In this document: one piece after another, positions 41,127 to 53,600 of the stretch | Numbering within the stretch: position 1 is the stretch's first letter | How the letters are laid out: the number at the start of each line of letters is the position of its first letter | Assembly (NCBI GenBank): GCA_003952965.2 | Contig: RXIC02000130.1 | Location: 1 to 64,000, forward strand | Length of the DNA stretch: 64,000 nt | Origin: Morella rubra | Lineage: Eukaryota; Streptophyta; Magnoliopsida; Fagales; Myricaceae | Direction: 5' to 3' | Notes under the pieces: generated by a model | What the model saw: only the letters and a program-made list of their open reading frames with translations | Told to the model about the DNA's origin: nothing | Databases searched by the model: none | Made by a program: the position numbers and the translations under genes

Positions 41127-41385
41127 CAGGGATGGTTTCTAGGCCCTGATATTAAATGGGCTTCTATGAGCAAGTGGGCTGACTTTTTTGGTATGACGAA
41201 GCCACTGGATTGCTTAGAGCAGCAAAGTTTTTGTTGAGTAATCCGCACGGACATGAGAAAGAAGTTCTTTAGCGTCCATGGTTTAAAACCATCGGGTAGG
41301 TGGGCCAAATCTTCTTTCTCCGCTTTTCTGAGCTCACCGTTATTTATCTACATTTTTTTATATTTCATTCCTCTGTCTACAATGA

Positions 41386-41438
41386 GGGGCATTTCGTCAT
41401 TTTGAATAATTTTCCTTCAGAGTTAACGTCTAATTTAG
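41386..41438 (+). repeat. Direct repeat, right copy
   Basis: Partner of 39736-39789. It reads GGGGCATTTCGTCATTTTG through AACGTCTAATTTAG. Confidence 0.88.
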
Positions 41439-41539
41439 ACAGGGGTGAAGATTTATAAGTTTTGAAAGTTACGAGTCTCAAATTTCAACTTAATTTTTAC
41501 CAAATATAAGCAAGTACTCCCAGTAGGAGAAGAAAAAGC

Positions 41540-44500
41540 TTAGTCCTTGGCTTGTGAACCTGTTGGGGTCAAATGCCGTGCAGATTTGCAGGTCCACCGC
41601 GTCGCCGTGTGTAAGATTGTAAGCAGCAATAAAGGATCTTTTTCCACGAGAACTCGGAGAAAAACCTAAAAGTCACCATTTTCAGACGCTGGTTTCTCTC
41701 GTGTCTCATTCTCTTTAATTTACCATTCTCTACTTCCCTATCTTTGGTCTTATCCTTTCTGAACCCAAATACCTTCATAGCAACTGCAGAGCAATTGAGA
41801 AAAGTGATTTAGGACAAGAAAGCATCCCATACCCGAAAGGTGGTTTCCTCGCCATTCTCCCCAGACCGCCTGAAGTCTATAGGGGCCGGCCAAACGCGCC
41901 TTCCAATTTCTTAATGCAGACGTTTTGCTTTCTTTAAGCATAAATTCGTATCTAAGTTGTATTGTTACGACTAGGAGAACTATTGTTACAGTCAAAGAGG
42001 AATTGGCCAAGAACTAGGCAGAGTTGAAAGAACCTACTCTCCTCCGTGAAACTTCCATCAAAATATGAAGGCCTACTGGCTACTTTGGTCTACGTATTCC
42101 TTTTTTTTTTTTTTTGTGCTAAGATGGTCTACGTATTCATTGAAACAATGATATATGAAAATATGTTGGAACATTCAAACATTCAGACGGTTCATTCATC
42201 CAAATGATTTTACTTCTGATAGGCAGGAGAAGGACCTCATAAGGATAACAGCGAATTTAAATTCTCTCTGCTTCAGAAGACCCCTGTTACGTCTACTTCT
42301 AGTCCCACATATCATCACCATGTAATTATCAGCTTACAAGGGGAAGAAATAGCCTCAGCGCTTTGGATTCTCCGCCTAACAAATCCCACTATTTGCTTCT
42401 TATAGACCTTTTTGGAGAGAAAATTCCGACTGATCTTTCTCAGGAAATGAATTCTACTGGTGGAAAAGATAGAAAACTAGAGCAGACAGTGAATGATACT
42501 GGAATATTTATCTCAAAGTGTAATGAACTCTACTAACCGGCCAGGGGATTCAGGCTGAAGTTAAATAAGAGATTGAGGCTTCCAAAGGAATTAAATCAAT
42601 TTGTTTTTGGTCGAAAATACTCGAGGGATGATATTAACAGCTTTTCCAAGTACAGTTTACATTCTGGACTGCTGAGAGGGAAAAAAAATAGAGTCCAAAT
42701 CTGGTTGAGAAAAAGAAAAAAAAATTCTGCTAAAACCACAATATGGCACCTCGCTGTACCTGATGTAAACGACGGAAAAGCCATATCAATTGCCTTAATC
42801 AGGAAACTATTCCAAAGATAATGATGGATCTCTGTTTTTCAAACAACTACAACATGGAAAATTGTGGAGACGTGTCTTTGTCACTACCCATAAATAAAAC
42901 AGAACAGACAGATAGGATAGAGATATGATGAATTTCAATGCTGCATAACCCTGATGCTATTGTTAAGAAAACTTTCCTTTTAGGCCATAAACAAAGCTAT
43001 CACTCACACTCGCTTGTCTGATAAGAGAAGGATAGCCATGCTCATAAATGTTATCCCCTTACCCCTTTTTTTTTTTTTGTGGGCAAAATCTGGCATTTAT
43101 TGTTTGCAACAGAAGAAAAGCCAATGATTCTCAAGCCACCTGACCTGTGTGAGGCGTAAGAGAGGAGTTGCATCGCTTTCTTTGGAAAAGTTAAGCCATA
43201 TACTCTGAGTCCAAAACCTGAGTTTGTTTGATCATTCAGACTTTCACTAACACCTTTCTTGGGTCTTTGTCAAGTTGTGCCAATGTGACCCCAGGTGGCT
43301 CGATCTATCACCTTCCACTAAAAGTAACAATTTACCTCTCAGTCCTGGGAAAGGAGGTGGCTCGATCTATCACCTTCCACTAAAAGTAACAATTTACAAA
43401 GGAGCCCACTGCCATGTCCACCTCTGACATCGTAAACGGGTTGGATACTGAAGAGGTCGGCTCAAATTGGGTTAGCCGTTTAATAACAGGGTAGGGGTTG
43501 TGGTTGACCCCAAATTTTCTCGGAATTCCTCTCTGTTATCTTTGGCTCATTCCCTCCTGATGGATTTTATAGACATGAGAAGAAACTCAAGCAGACAGCG
43601 GGTATACAAATTAAGAACACAAGAAAAAAGGATACTTTAACTGCACCTAATTTTTCAATGCCTTCACAAGAACAATCTATTTTCTCTCTAAGTTGTCTGT
43701 CTACGGAAAAATGCAGCAGCCTTTCAAATGAAGCTGCTTTATGCTTTCCAAGCAGCCATTGCCAACTAAGATACACATCTATCACCTTCTTTGAGGAGCC
43801 CTTAAAATGAGATGTAGAGAATGAAAGAAATAGATTAGGAATTTGAAAAACCTACATTGAGGGTGGTGCCAGGCAGATATGACGATCAATTGTTTGCAAG
43901 GGAAAGAGAGAGAGCGAGAGAGATCCGGCTTCTGATTCTGAAATCCAGCCGTAGGCGTAAATGGGTATCTGATTCTCTCTGCGTTTTTGCACTTCTTTTT
44001 TTCTTATGTTCCCAGCAATCTCGTTCGAACAAGAATAGAGCGACTTCTAACAAAGTTCATATTTAAGTTAAAACGACGAGGTCACGTAACGCATTAGAAC
44101 CAGAATAAAGCGACTTCGAACAAGTTCTATATCCAAGTTAAAATGACGAGGTCACGTAACGCCAAAATTTTTCATATATTTCTTGGGCGCTTGTTCTTCC
44201 CGCAACCTTTAAAGTTTGAATGTCGATACTTCTCACAAGATCTCACAAGACCTCATGTGTAATAGCGAAAGCTGTTTTGTGTGGACACGTGGCATAAATT
44301 AGTTCAAACGGTGTTGTCGAAATTTTAAGAGATTGTTCATTCCGATACATAATGCAGTGGATTTAGATATTGATATTATGAGTAAAATATAAAATATGTA
44401 TTCTAATGTGTAATTACCCATATATACAATGTGTTTTTGTGACATTCTTATAATGTTTTTAGTACGATGAATATATTTTAATAATTTCAACATGTGTATA

Positions 44501-44560
44501 ATTACATATAAGGGAGATATGTAATTCAACACATGTTAATATTATATTCTATGTATAGGG
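41540..44560. repeat. Duplicated spacer block G1
   Basis: The block is repeated as G2 (45640-48260) in the same orientation, with several internal deletions in G2. It carries a 72-codon minus-strand frame (43567-43785, MIDVYLSWQWLLGKH...) preceded by a CT-rich leader-like stretch at 43860-44000, and a Lys/Arg-rich plus frame at 42573-42821. None matches a family I recognise. An 82-base stretch including GGTGGCTCGATCTATCACC is doubled in tandem at 43290-43400 in G1 only. Confidence 0.75.
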
Positions 44561-44577
44561 ATAGGAGTACTAAATTA

Positions 44578-44700
44578 AGTTATGGGTTAATTACAGTTTT
44601 CCCTCTTAAACTATCACTCTAGTGTTAAAAAAATCCTCTTAATCTTTAACTAGTGATGAGTCACTTCCAATCTACGTCTACTGTTATCTTTAACACAAGA
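44578..44700. mobile_element. Truncated left end of the 48.3-kb TIR element
   Basis: TTATGGGTTAATTACAG and about 120 following bases match 48303-48400. The copy stops abruptly where the next element (44701-44870) begins. Confidence 0.7.
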
Positions 44701-44870
44701 CCTGAGAAGAAGCAGAAGAAGAAGAAGAAGCAGATGAATCTGTTGGCTGGGTCTATGGGGATCGGGCCCCCAAGGTCCAGGCCAAAAAAAAAAAAAAATT
44801 ACATATAAATTTTATTTTGGCGGTGCAATGGGTGGCGGCCGCCCAGGGCCACCCCCTGCATCCGCCACTG
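44701..44870. mobile_element. Right part of a CAGTGGCGGA-ended MITE
   Basis: It ends in GCATCCGCCACTG and matches the right side of the full element at 61895-62305, including a shortened GAA-rich run, GGGTCTATGGGGATCGGG and the A-run before TTACATATAAAT. The left terminus is missing. Confidence 0.78.
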
Positions 44871-45025
44871 GTAGGAGTATAGTTACCCCTTAATTATCGT
44901 TTGCACAGAAATGGTATAGGAGGCCTGGTTGTGCAACGGGTGTAGTAGCCGACACAAAAGTGGCAGAGAAGAAGAAAAGCAACCTTGAGGAAGCCATGAA
45001 AACTGGTTTTGCAAAGGGCAAGGTT
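44871..45025 (-). pseudogene. CRK fragment E: signal-peptide end only
   Basis: The minus-strand frame reads [18 protein letters not shown] and then [14 protein letters not shown], matching the first 40 residues of CRK-B. The rest of the exon is replaced by the MITE piece. It is nearly identical to fragment F at 62306-62460. Confidence 0.85.
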
Positions 45026-45639
45026 TCTAGGCCCTGATATAAAAATGGGCTTACTATGAGTTTGGAGCATGAGGAAGGGTGTGCAAGTGGGTGACCAAAA
45101 AGTATTGTTCGGGCCCTTCCACGAAGCCACTGGAAAGTTTCCGGTCGCTTGTCCCTGAGCAGCATCTGGGAAGTTTCTTGTTGAGTAATCTACACGAAGG
45201 TCTTCAGCGTTAAAACCATCTAAGGTAGGTGGGCCAAATCTTCTTTCTCCGCTTTTCTGAGCTCATGGGCCGTTGATTTATCTACATTTTTTTTTATATT
45301 TCATTCTCTCTGTCTCTGTTTTTTTTTTTTGACAATGAAATCTATCAATCGTTAACAACTTGTGCGTTCTGCATCAAAATAAACAATTTTTAGTTTGAAG
45401 ACTTGGTTTCAGAAATCGTAATAACCAATTTCAATGTTTGAGACATATCAGAACATGAGATTGTGTCAATTTCCCACGAAAGTTTCTATTTCCTTTTGCG
45501 GAAGCATCGGCTTAATGTATTTCTAAACTGTCTCTTTAATATGAAAAAAACCCCTCTAGAAGCTTTCCCTCTCAATTGTAGTTCTCATATCTTCACAGTT
45601 AGAAGCAGGTCATCAACTTGTGGTCAAATGCCGCACTGG

Positions 45640-48260
45640 ATTTGATGTTCCAGCGCGTTTCCAATGCAGTGGGTTCCATTCTCTAATTCCCTATCTTTGG
45701 TCTTGACCTTTCTGAACCCAAATACCTTTATAGCAATTGCAGAGTAATTGAGAGAAGTGATTTCACACAAGAAAGCATCCCATAGCCGAAAGGTGATTTC
45801 CTCGCCCTCCTCCATACACCGCTTGACTGCTCTGGGCCCAAACCCGCATTCCAGTTTAGACGTTTTGTTTTCTTTAAGCATAAATTCGTATCTAGGATCC
45901 ATTGTTACAGTCACTGAGGAATTGGCTGAGAACTAGGCAGAGTGGAAAGAACCTATGGCTCTTGGAATTAGAGAAAAGTTAATGTAGAATTGGCTAAGAA
46001 CTAGGCAGAGTGGAAAAAACCTATGGCTATGTTTAATTTGTTTTTGAAAATATTTTTTGTTTTGTTTTTTTAGGTAGTGTAGATTCTCTTGAAATTAGAG
46101 AAAAATTGTTAAAAGTTGTTGGAGTTTGTAAAAACGTTATTGAAATTTGTAAAAATGTATGCAATTGATGAAAAAAGTGTTTATGAATTTTTTTTTTTGA
46201 AACCAAACCAAACATAGCCTATATCTCCTCTGTGAAACTTTCATCAAAATATGAAGGCCTACTACGTATTCAGATGGTCTACGTATTCATTTAAACAATG
46301 ATACATGTAAATATGTTGGAACAGTCAAATATTCAGACGGTTCATTCATCCAAAAATTTTTTACTTCTGATAAGCAGGAGAAGGACCGCATAAGGATAAC
46401 AGCGAATTTAAATTCACTCTGCTTCTGAAGATCCGCGTCTACTTCTAGTCCCACGTATCATCACCATGTAAATAACCTTCCACCCTCGAGGGATGATATT
46501 AACAGCTTTTACAAGTACAGTTTACATTCTGGACTGCTGAGAGGGAAAAAAAATAGAGTCCAAATCTGGTTGAGAAAAAGAAAAAAAATTCTGCTAAAAC
46601 CACAATATGGCACCTCGCTGTACCTGATGTAAACGATGAAAAAGCCATATCAATTGCCTTAATCAGGAAACTATTCCAAAGATAATGATGGATCTCTGTT
46701 TTTCAAACAATACATCATGGAAAATTGTGGAGACGTGTCTTTGTCACTACCCATAAATAAAACAGAACAGACAGATAGGATAGAGATATGATGAATTTCA
46801 ATGCTGCATAACCCTGATGCTATTGTTAAGAAAAATTTCCTTTTAGGCCATAAACAAAGATATCACTCACACTCGCTTGTCTGATAAGATAAGGATTAGC
46901 CATGCTCATAAATGTTATCCCCTTACCCCAATTTTTTGGGGCAAAATCTGACATTTGTCGGCAACAGAAGAAAAGCCAACGATTCTCAAGCCACCTGACC
47001 CGTGTGAGCGTAAGAGAGGAGTTGCGTCGCTTTCTTTGGAAAAGTAAGCCATATAAAAGGAGTCCAAAACCTGAGTTTGTTTGATCATTCAGACTTTCAC
47101 TAACACCTTTCTTGGGCCTTTGTCAAGTTGTGTGTGACCCCAGGTGGCTCGATCTATCACCTTCCACTAAAAGTAACAATTTACCTCTCTCCTGGGAAAG
47201 GAGCCCACTGCCATTGTCCACCTCTGACATCGTAAACGGGTTGGATACTGAAGAGGTCGGCTCAAATTGGGTTAGCGTTTAATAACAGGGTAGGGGTTGT
47301 GGTTGACCCCAAATTTTCTCGGAATTCCTCTCTGTTATCTTTGGCTCATTCCCTCCTGATGGATTTTATAGACATGAGAAGAAACTCAAGCAGACAGAGG
47401 GTATACAAATTAAGAACACAAGAAAAAAGGATACTTTAACTGCACCTAATTTTTCAATGCCTTCACAAGAACAATCTATTTTCTCTCTAAGTTGTCTGTC
47501 TACGGAAAAATGCAGCAGCCTTTCAAATGAAGCTGCTTTATGCTTCCCAAGCAGCCATTGCCAACTAAGATACACATCTATCACCTTCTTTGAGGAGCCC
47601 TTAAAATGAGACGTAGAGAATGAAAGAAATAGATTAGGAATTTGAAAAACCTACATTGAGGGTGGTGCCAGGCAGATATGACGATCAATTGTTTGCAAGG
47701 GAAAGAGAGAGAGCGAGAGAGATCCGGCTTCTGATTCTGAAATCCAGCCGTAGGCGTAAATGAGTCTCTGATTCTCTCTGCGTTTTTGCGCTTCTTTTTT
47801 TCTTATGTTCCCAGCAATCTCGTTCGAACGAGAATAGAGCGACTTCTAACAAGTTCATACTTAAGTTAAAACGACGAGGTCACGTAACGCCAAAATTTGT
47901 TCAAGTTATCACGTAACGCCAAAATTTTTCATATATTTCTTGGGCGCTTGTTCTTCTCGCAACCTTTAACGTTCGAATGGCATTCAAATTAGTGTCAAAC
48001 GGTATTGTCTATTGAACATGATGTTGAAATTTTAAGAGATTGTTCATTCCGATACGTAATGCAGTGGATTTAAATATTGATATTATGAGTAAAATATAAA
48101 ATATGTATTCTAATGTGTAATTACCCATATATACAATGTATTTTTGTGACATTCTTATAATGTTTTTAGTACGGTGAATATATTTTAATAATTTCAACAT
48201 GTGTATAATTACATATAAGGGAGATATGTAATTCTACACATGTTAATATTATATTCTATG
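45640..48260. repeat. Duplicated spacer block G2
   Basis: Second copy of G1. The 72-codon frame recurs at 47366-47584 with one residue changed. Many short stretches present in G1 are missing here (for example at 46925-46965 and 47125-47190). A MITE with GGCTATGTTTAA-type ends lies at 46025-46218. Confidence 0.78.
46025..46218. mobile_element. MITE with GGCTATGTTTAATTTG ends
   Basis: The left end GGCTATGTTTAATTTG and right end CAAACCAAACATAGCC are imperfect inverses, with T-rich non-coding DNA between. A further copy lies in the F duplication near 63520-63730, where a partial second unit precedes it. Confidence 0.65.
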
Positions 48261-48302
48261 TACAGGGATAGGAGTACTAAATTAAGATCATATTTAATTA
48301 AG

Positions 48303-49428
48303 TTATGGGTTAATTACAGTTTTCTCTCTCAAACTATCACTCTAGTCTAAAAAAATCCTCTTAATCTCTAACTAGTGATGAGTCACTTCCATCTACGCAG
48401 TGGATTTATATGAAAAATATTAAATTGTCCCTCACTTTCTCATTCTCTGTCGCCCGCCCACCCACCGGCGCAAGCAATTGCATTGCATGCTTCTATTTTT
48501 TGTTTGTGCAACTAAGCTTGTTGGGTAAAAATTTCATCGATAAGGCTACTTCTTCGGATCTTATTTCACATCTGATCCCTGATTTCTGCGGAGTCCTTGT
48601 ATTCTCATGATGTCACAGCTCCATTGCTGGTAGTTTCCAAAGCAGAGTATTTTTTAAGGCTTTTTAATTAGAGGAAAAAATAGAGGAGCAATAGTTGATG
48701 GTCTGGTCCACATCGAGTCCTACAGCAACATCACCACCATCATCTGCCAACACTAGTTGAGAGAAAGAAACTGTTGCCCATGTGAAATGGTCCCCCACAA
48801 TCGCCTCATTTTCCGCAATCGTTAACCCCTACTCTTCCGACCAAAGCCTCAAGATTTTTAAGCTTCTCTTTTCTATGTTCCGAGAGAGAGAAGGGAGAGA
48901 AAAAGTGACCGCTAACAAAGAAAGCGGAAACATGAGAGAGAGAGAGATTGGAGTTCTAGTGAAGTTTGGTTTAAAGAGAAAACAACAAAAAGCTTGTTAG
49001 AGATGATAATATGTATGTCCATGTTTGCTTGTAATTGTAGGGGTATTGTGATAAAGGCCATTACAGTATGGACTTGTGGGCTCGCTTAGCTGTGGCTGGT
49101 GCTGAGCTTTCTTCTTCCAAGGTTGGAGTTGGATTTTGGCGTCTTTGGTCAAACCCACTTGGTCCGACAAAACGGCGGTTTAGCCTCTAACACAAATTTG
49201 CCTAAATCTGATTTTATAAGCAACAGGAGGTAGAAAATTTGGTATTTTCGCGTAAGGAAGTCCCATGTGTTGTTCACGTGAACCAAAAAAAGTCACATAA
49301 TAGAAATCAGGATAAACACTTGAATCGTAACAAAGACGTAGATTGAGAGGGAGAGTCTTCATGGGTTGAAGATTAAAAGTTTTGTGACTAAATTGTAATT
49401 CGAGAGGGAAAATTGTAATTAACCCTTA
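48303..49428. mobile_element. 1.1-kb non-autonomous element with about 27-bp TIRs
   Basis: The left end TTATGGGTTAATTACAGTTT and the inverse of the right end, TAAGGGTTAATTACAATTTT, match over about 27 bases. ATTTAATT flanks it on both sides (48292-48299 and 49429-49436), fitting an 8- or 9-bp target duplication (hAT or Mutator type). The interior is not simple AT filler. It has GC-richer, gene-like stretches at 48450-48620 and 49060-49160 that I cannot assign, so capture of host sequence is possible. Confidence 0.68.
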
Positions 49429-49436
49429 ATTTAATT

Positions 49437-50399
49437 TATTCTTCAATAATTTGTACATTTTCTATATACAAATATATTAAAGCTCTTCCACCTAAACTTA
49501 CCTTAACAAAGTAGGACCATTCATCTTAAATGGACAGCATGATCATGATACAGGTTAAAGATCAAGGTGAAGGCTGTCCTTACTTATGCTTTCTCCAAAT
49601 AAATTGCATAAGCATTATTAAAATCATCGGTTTTATATAAACAACAAATTTCTTATAGCAATACTAGTCAATCATGTGTAAATCTTGTCCTGTTTGGACG
49701 TGAAATTTTTTTTTAAAGCAATATTGTCATTATATTTTCATTTTCTTATTTTCCGTTAGTCCAATACTGCTATATATGTGTGTAAATTCCAAAAACAGGA
49801 ATACACGTTTGTTAGCCAGTCCTAGAATAAGGCAATTTGATCAATCCTTTTTTGGATGTAAGTAGCCTGCAGCATACATTTTGCATCATAAAAATATGCA
49901 AAAGAAAGATACAAAAAAATTGTAACACTTACTTTGATCCATATTCGATATAACATAATATCACTAAAGCTTGTGGACCCATAATAATAAAAAAAGCACA
50001 TTGATACATATTATCTTAAAATGTACTATAAAGAAATACTAAAATGTCTCGCTTGCATGATTATAATAAGAAACATACGTAAAAGACACAAATACTAAAC
50101 ATAGTGGGTGATCAAGTATGATCCCTACGTAGCTCACGAATGTGTTCCTTAATTTTATTAAATCGTTGGTCGATCATCACCTCAATCTCTCTCAATAGTA
50201 TGTTCATCCATGGAGGATGCCCACCACTCCTCAATGAGCTCTCACCAACCTCATGAGTGGATGGTCTACCTCGTTGTGTGGGATGATTACTTGGAGGCGA
50301 TCCCACCATCCATGTTGTCCTTTTATGCATTGGAATCCCCACCAACTTGTGTTTTTTCTTGAGTAAAATGGGCTATGCTCCAGCTGAGCATATTACGAG
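49437..50399. other. Spacer with one weak open frame
   Basis: AT-rich. A minus-strand frame at 50112-50345 gives 77 residues ending LREIEVMIDQRFNKIKEHIR, which looks like a short coiled stretch of a transposable-element protein. The evidence is too thin to name a family. Nothing else is seen. Confidence 0.35.
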
Positions 50400-52430
50400 A
50401 TATTGGTAAAAAAAATGAAAAAAAGAAATAAAATTTTATTAGAGTCAGTAAAAAAGTGAAGAGAGATATGATTTGAATAAATTTTTTATATTTATTTTAA
50501 TTAAAAAAATAATTTGGAGATGAGAGGGATTATTTTAAAGTTATTAATTTGATAAATTTTTTTGAGTTATTTATGTTTACCGGCTAAAATTTAGAATTGG
50601 CTAAAAATTTTGTATTGGTTGGTGGTTTGCAAACGCAACTAACTTCTGCCTACAGAAACATCTTGGAAACTTGTGCACTATCCTTTAAATTTTGTTTTTT
50701 TGTGTCTTCCTTTTCAATTTCAAGCGCCGTTCAATTCTATGCATATTTTTGTTATTATTTGTAATATTCTCTGGTCTCGTACTTTTGTCCTTGCTCATGA
50801 AATCTATTTAACTACTACTTCGATCTGCGTCCTCATGTGCAAATATCAAAACGAACATTTTAAGGTTTCGTTTCCTAAACAGTGATAACCAAAATTAACC
50901 ATTGGAGATATATATGTCAACACACAGGCTGTGTCCATTTTCCAGGAAATTAAGTTTCTAATTTTGTTTTGAAGCAGTAGTATATTGTCCTGATGTCCTT
51001 CCCTAATGAAGAAGTAAAAAAACCCCAGCGACCTAGTGCTTTCGTTCCTTAGTGGATAAGCTTTCCTACTCAGATTGTTGGCCTCAGCAAAACCATGATA
51101 GACGTTTCAATGCCGCGTGGGCAAGTCATGTGATCAATATATATGCAAAGTTACATATATAGGTGCAATTAATTAAGATTTTGTGGTTCAATGCCGTAAC
51201 GTATTTTGGATGTTCCAGCGCCTTGTATACGTAGTTGGACTTTTTGTGATCACCGTTTGCAGGGCGCTAATTTTTGTCCTCGCTAATTTGTGGCGGTTTG
51301 CAGGATTAATCAATGAGGTAAATTTCAGAGCGCCTAAAAGTCACAGCTTCAAATGTTGATCTCCCTCGTGCTCCTTTTCAGATAACTTATAATGCCAGCG
51401 GAGAACACCATGCAGCATTTGCGGAGAAATTGAGAAAGAGTTTTACAAGACAAGCCAAGCTACCGAAAGGTGATAATTCCTCAAGATTGTCTCGAGAGGA
51501 TGGGTACCGCGTCTATATACGCGTTTTGCCAAACCAGCATATGTACCTTTTTATTTTATTTTTAAAGGAAAGAGCAACTTACCTCTAAAATTTATTAAAT
51601 AAGCTGTGGAAAAATATTATGGTAACAAACATCAAATAGATACAAAATAAGATTAAAACAAAAAACAGAGAAAAACAAAACATCACACCCTATTTTCCGT
51701 GGTTATAAATGCATGAAATTGTCAATACATCAAAAAACACAATGAAAACATTAAAGCCGTAAAGTTGAAAGGACATGAAAATCTAATCTGTAGGTGCCAA
51801 CAACTTTTCTAGGCATATATATCCTTAACTTCACTCAAATGTTGTTCCAATCTTTCTGCTCCTGTATTTGCGAATATGTCTGCAAAAGAATTTGTCTCTC
51901 TATATATATGATTAATCTCAAAAGATAGATTATCCAAATATTGTAATAAGTCATCCTAGAAATTCCAAAGATACTACAAACTGCAGTCATGATGACGAAT
52001 CTAATTAACAATTAACATGGATTACTCTCTATTTAATCAATACAACTATAATCGAGTTGAATGCACCACTTAACCCCATCAAGCCTAGTTAGAAGCTCTA
52101 CCTTTGAATTAGACCCTATGCCATAGAAGCTTGAAAAACCAGCTTTTAATTTTCCCTAGTCATCTCTTAGGACTCCACCTCCTCCACAAACACCTGGATT
52201 TTCTCAACTCAATCTATCTACGATTAGCTTGCACCAACCCGATCTCGGCTTCTCTCAAACAACTACCCGTAACTTTCGTTGATCTTGACGAATGATATAT
52301 CCAGTCTAAATGAATACACATGGAAGGAGACCTATTAAAGACCCTATCTGGGTACTCTGTTTGGCTTTTTAAACCCGCTAATGTAATCTAAATTTTCAAA
52401 CGCACCCCCACAACAATTGATAACTTATTT
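50400..52430. repeat. Spacer block X2, paralogous to X1
   Basis: It matches 28380-31083 without the two MITEs found there, and has an extra piece (about 50960-51350) with GTGCTTTCGTTCC and GGGCAAGTCATGTGATC. That piece recurs, split by a transposon, at 57130-57235 and 61677-61780. At about 52430 homology switches to the sequence found at 23855, to the left of CRK-A. Confidence 0.8.
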
Positions 52431-52824
52431 TTGGAAACATTTTAGGAGGGTATTTCAGTTTGTGAAAGTTATTTTTTCTTGTACAAACAAAAGTTAATAC
52501 TGAGATAGTTTTTTTGTTCGGTGACCAAAACTTATTTTGACGTTTATAAAACACGCTTAGATTAAAAAAAATAGTCTAAATACTTTTTTTGTTAAAACAA
52601 CTACAAAAACGCACCCATTTTTGCCGGGCATTGGAAGAGACAACTTTTTTTTTTTTTCTAGTCCAACGAAATAGGAAATTAGATGTATCGTTATGGACCC
52701 TTTGGGCAGGTAAAATTGGCTGTGGGCTGGGAATTGACGGGCTGTGATCAGAGCGCAGACTGCAAACAAACTAACTAAAAGGTAGGAGAGAGGCTCTCAA
52801 GTTCTGAGAGAAAGCATTATTCCT

Positions 52825-52897
52825 CTGCTCACATAAATAAACTTTCTGGGCCGAACTCCGAAAATTTTGGGTCCAATTCTTTGTCAAACAGAATGGT
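52825..52897 (-). pseudogene. Short kinase remnant beyond CRK-C
   Basis: Copy of the relic at 24283-24390. On the minus strand it gives ILFDKELDPKI before shortening relative to the other copy. Confidence 0.55.
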
Positions 52898-53050
52898 GGG
52901 TGTTCAAGGTGATGCTGTTGCTGATAGCTCCCTGAAAGGGAAACTACAAAAACTCGCCAAAGCCCACTTGGCTATCAAATGAGCTAGACGATTCCGTCTG
53001 CGGGGATATTCCCTCTCTTCCGCCAGAGATTATTTTCTGGACTTCTGGAC

Positions 53051-53600
53051 TAGGGTTGCAGGACCAAAAATCCGGTCTGATTTTCGGATTGGAATGCGGT
53101 CGGATCGGATTTTGGTCTTACTAAAATAGAGGACCGGACCGACCACTTATAAGTGGTCACTTAAGTGGTCCAGACCGGTTTCAATTTTTTTTTCCTTTTT
53201 TTTTTTTCATTTTCAACACAATTTTTTAATTTTGAGATTAAAAAAAAAATGTAACTCCTAACATAGTTTGCTTATTAATTTAAAGATGTGAATTCATTTA
53301 AAGACTTATAGATGTGAATTCATTTAAAGACTTAAAGATATAAATTCATTTAAAGACTTAAAAATATGAATTTATTTAACTACTACTATAATTTGCTCAT
53401 TAATTTAAATATGTGAATTGATTTAAAGACTTAAAAATAAGAATTCAAAACTGTGCATTTTGACTTATGCAATTTTTTATTTTTTTTTTAAGTTTTTTAA
53501 AAAAATTATTTATTATTAATCCGGTCCAGATCGGATATTAAAAATATCTGGACCGGACCAGACCGAAAATCCGGTCCGCTTCCGGTTCTATGCACCCCTA
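53051..53600. mobile_element. hAT-type MITE with empty site in copy A
   Basis: The ends TAGGGTTGCA and TGCACCCCTA are inverses of the hAT TAGGGRTG type. Flanks TTCTGGAC (53043-53050) and TTCTGGAT (53601-53608) give the 8-bp target duplication. At the matching place beyond CRK-A (about 24531-24545) the DNA is continuous. The 550-bp element is non-coding, with CCGGTC-rich subterminal stretches and an AT-rich middle. Confidence 0.9.

Noticed and set aside
47366-47584. Conservation of the 72-codon frame between G1 and G2 as proof of selection
   Set aside because: The surrounding non-coding DNA is equally similar, so recent duplication explains it.
50112-50345. 77-codon minus-strand frame as a real gene
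   Set aside because: Only a short charged helix is visible. It is possibly transposon-derived, and no gene structure surrounds it.
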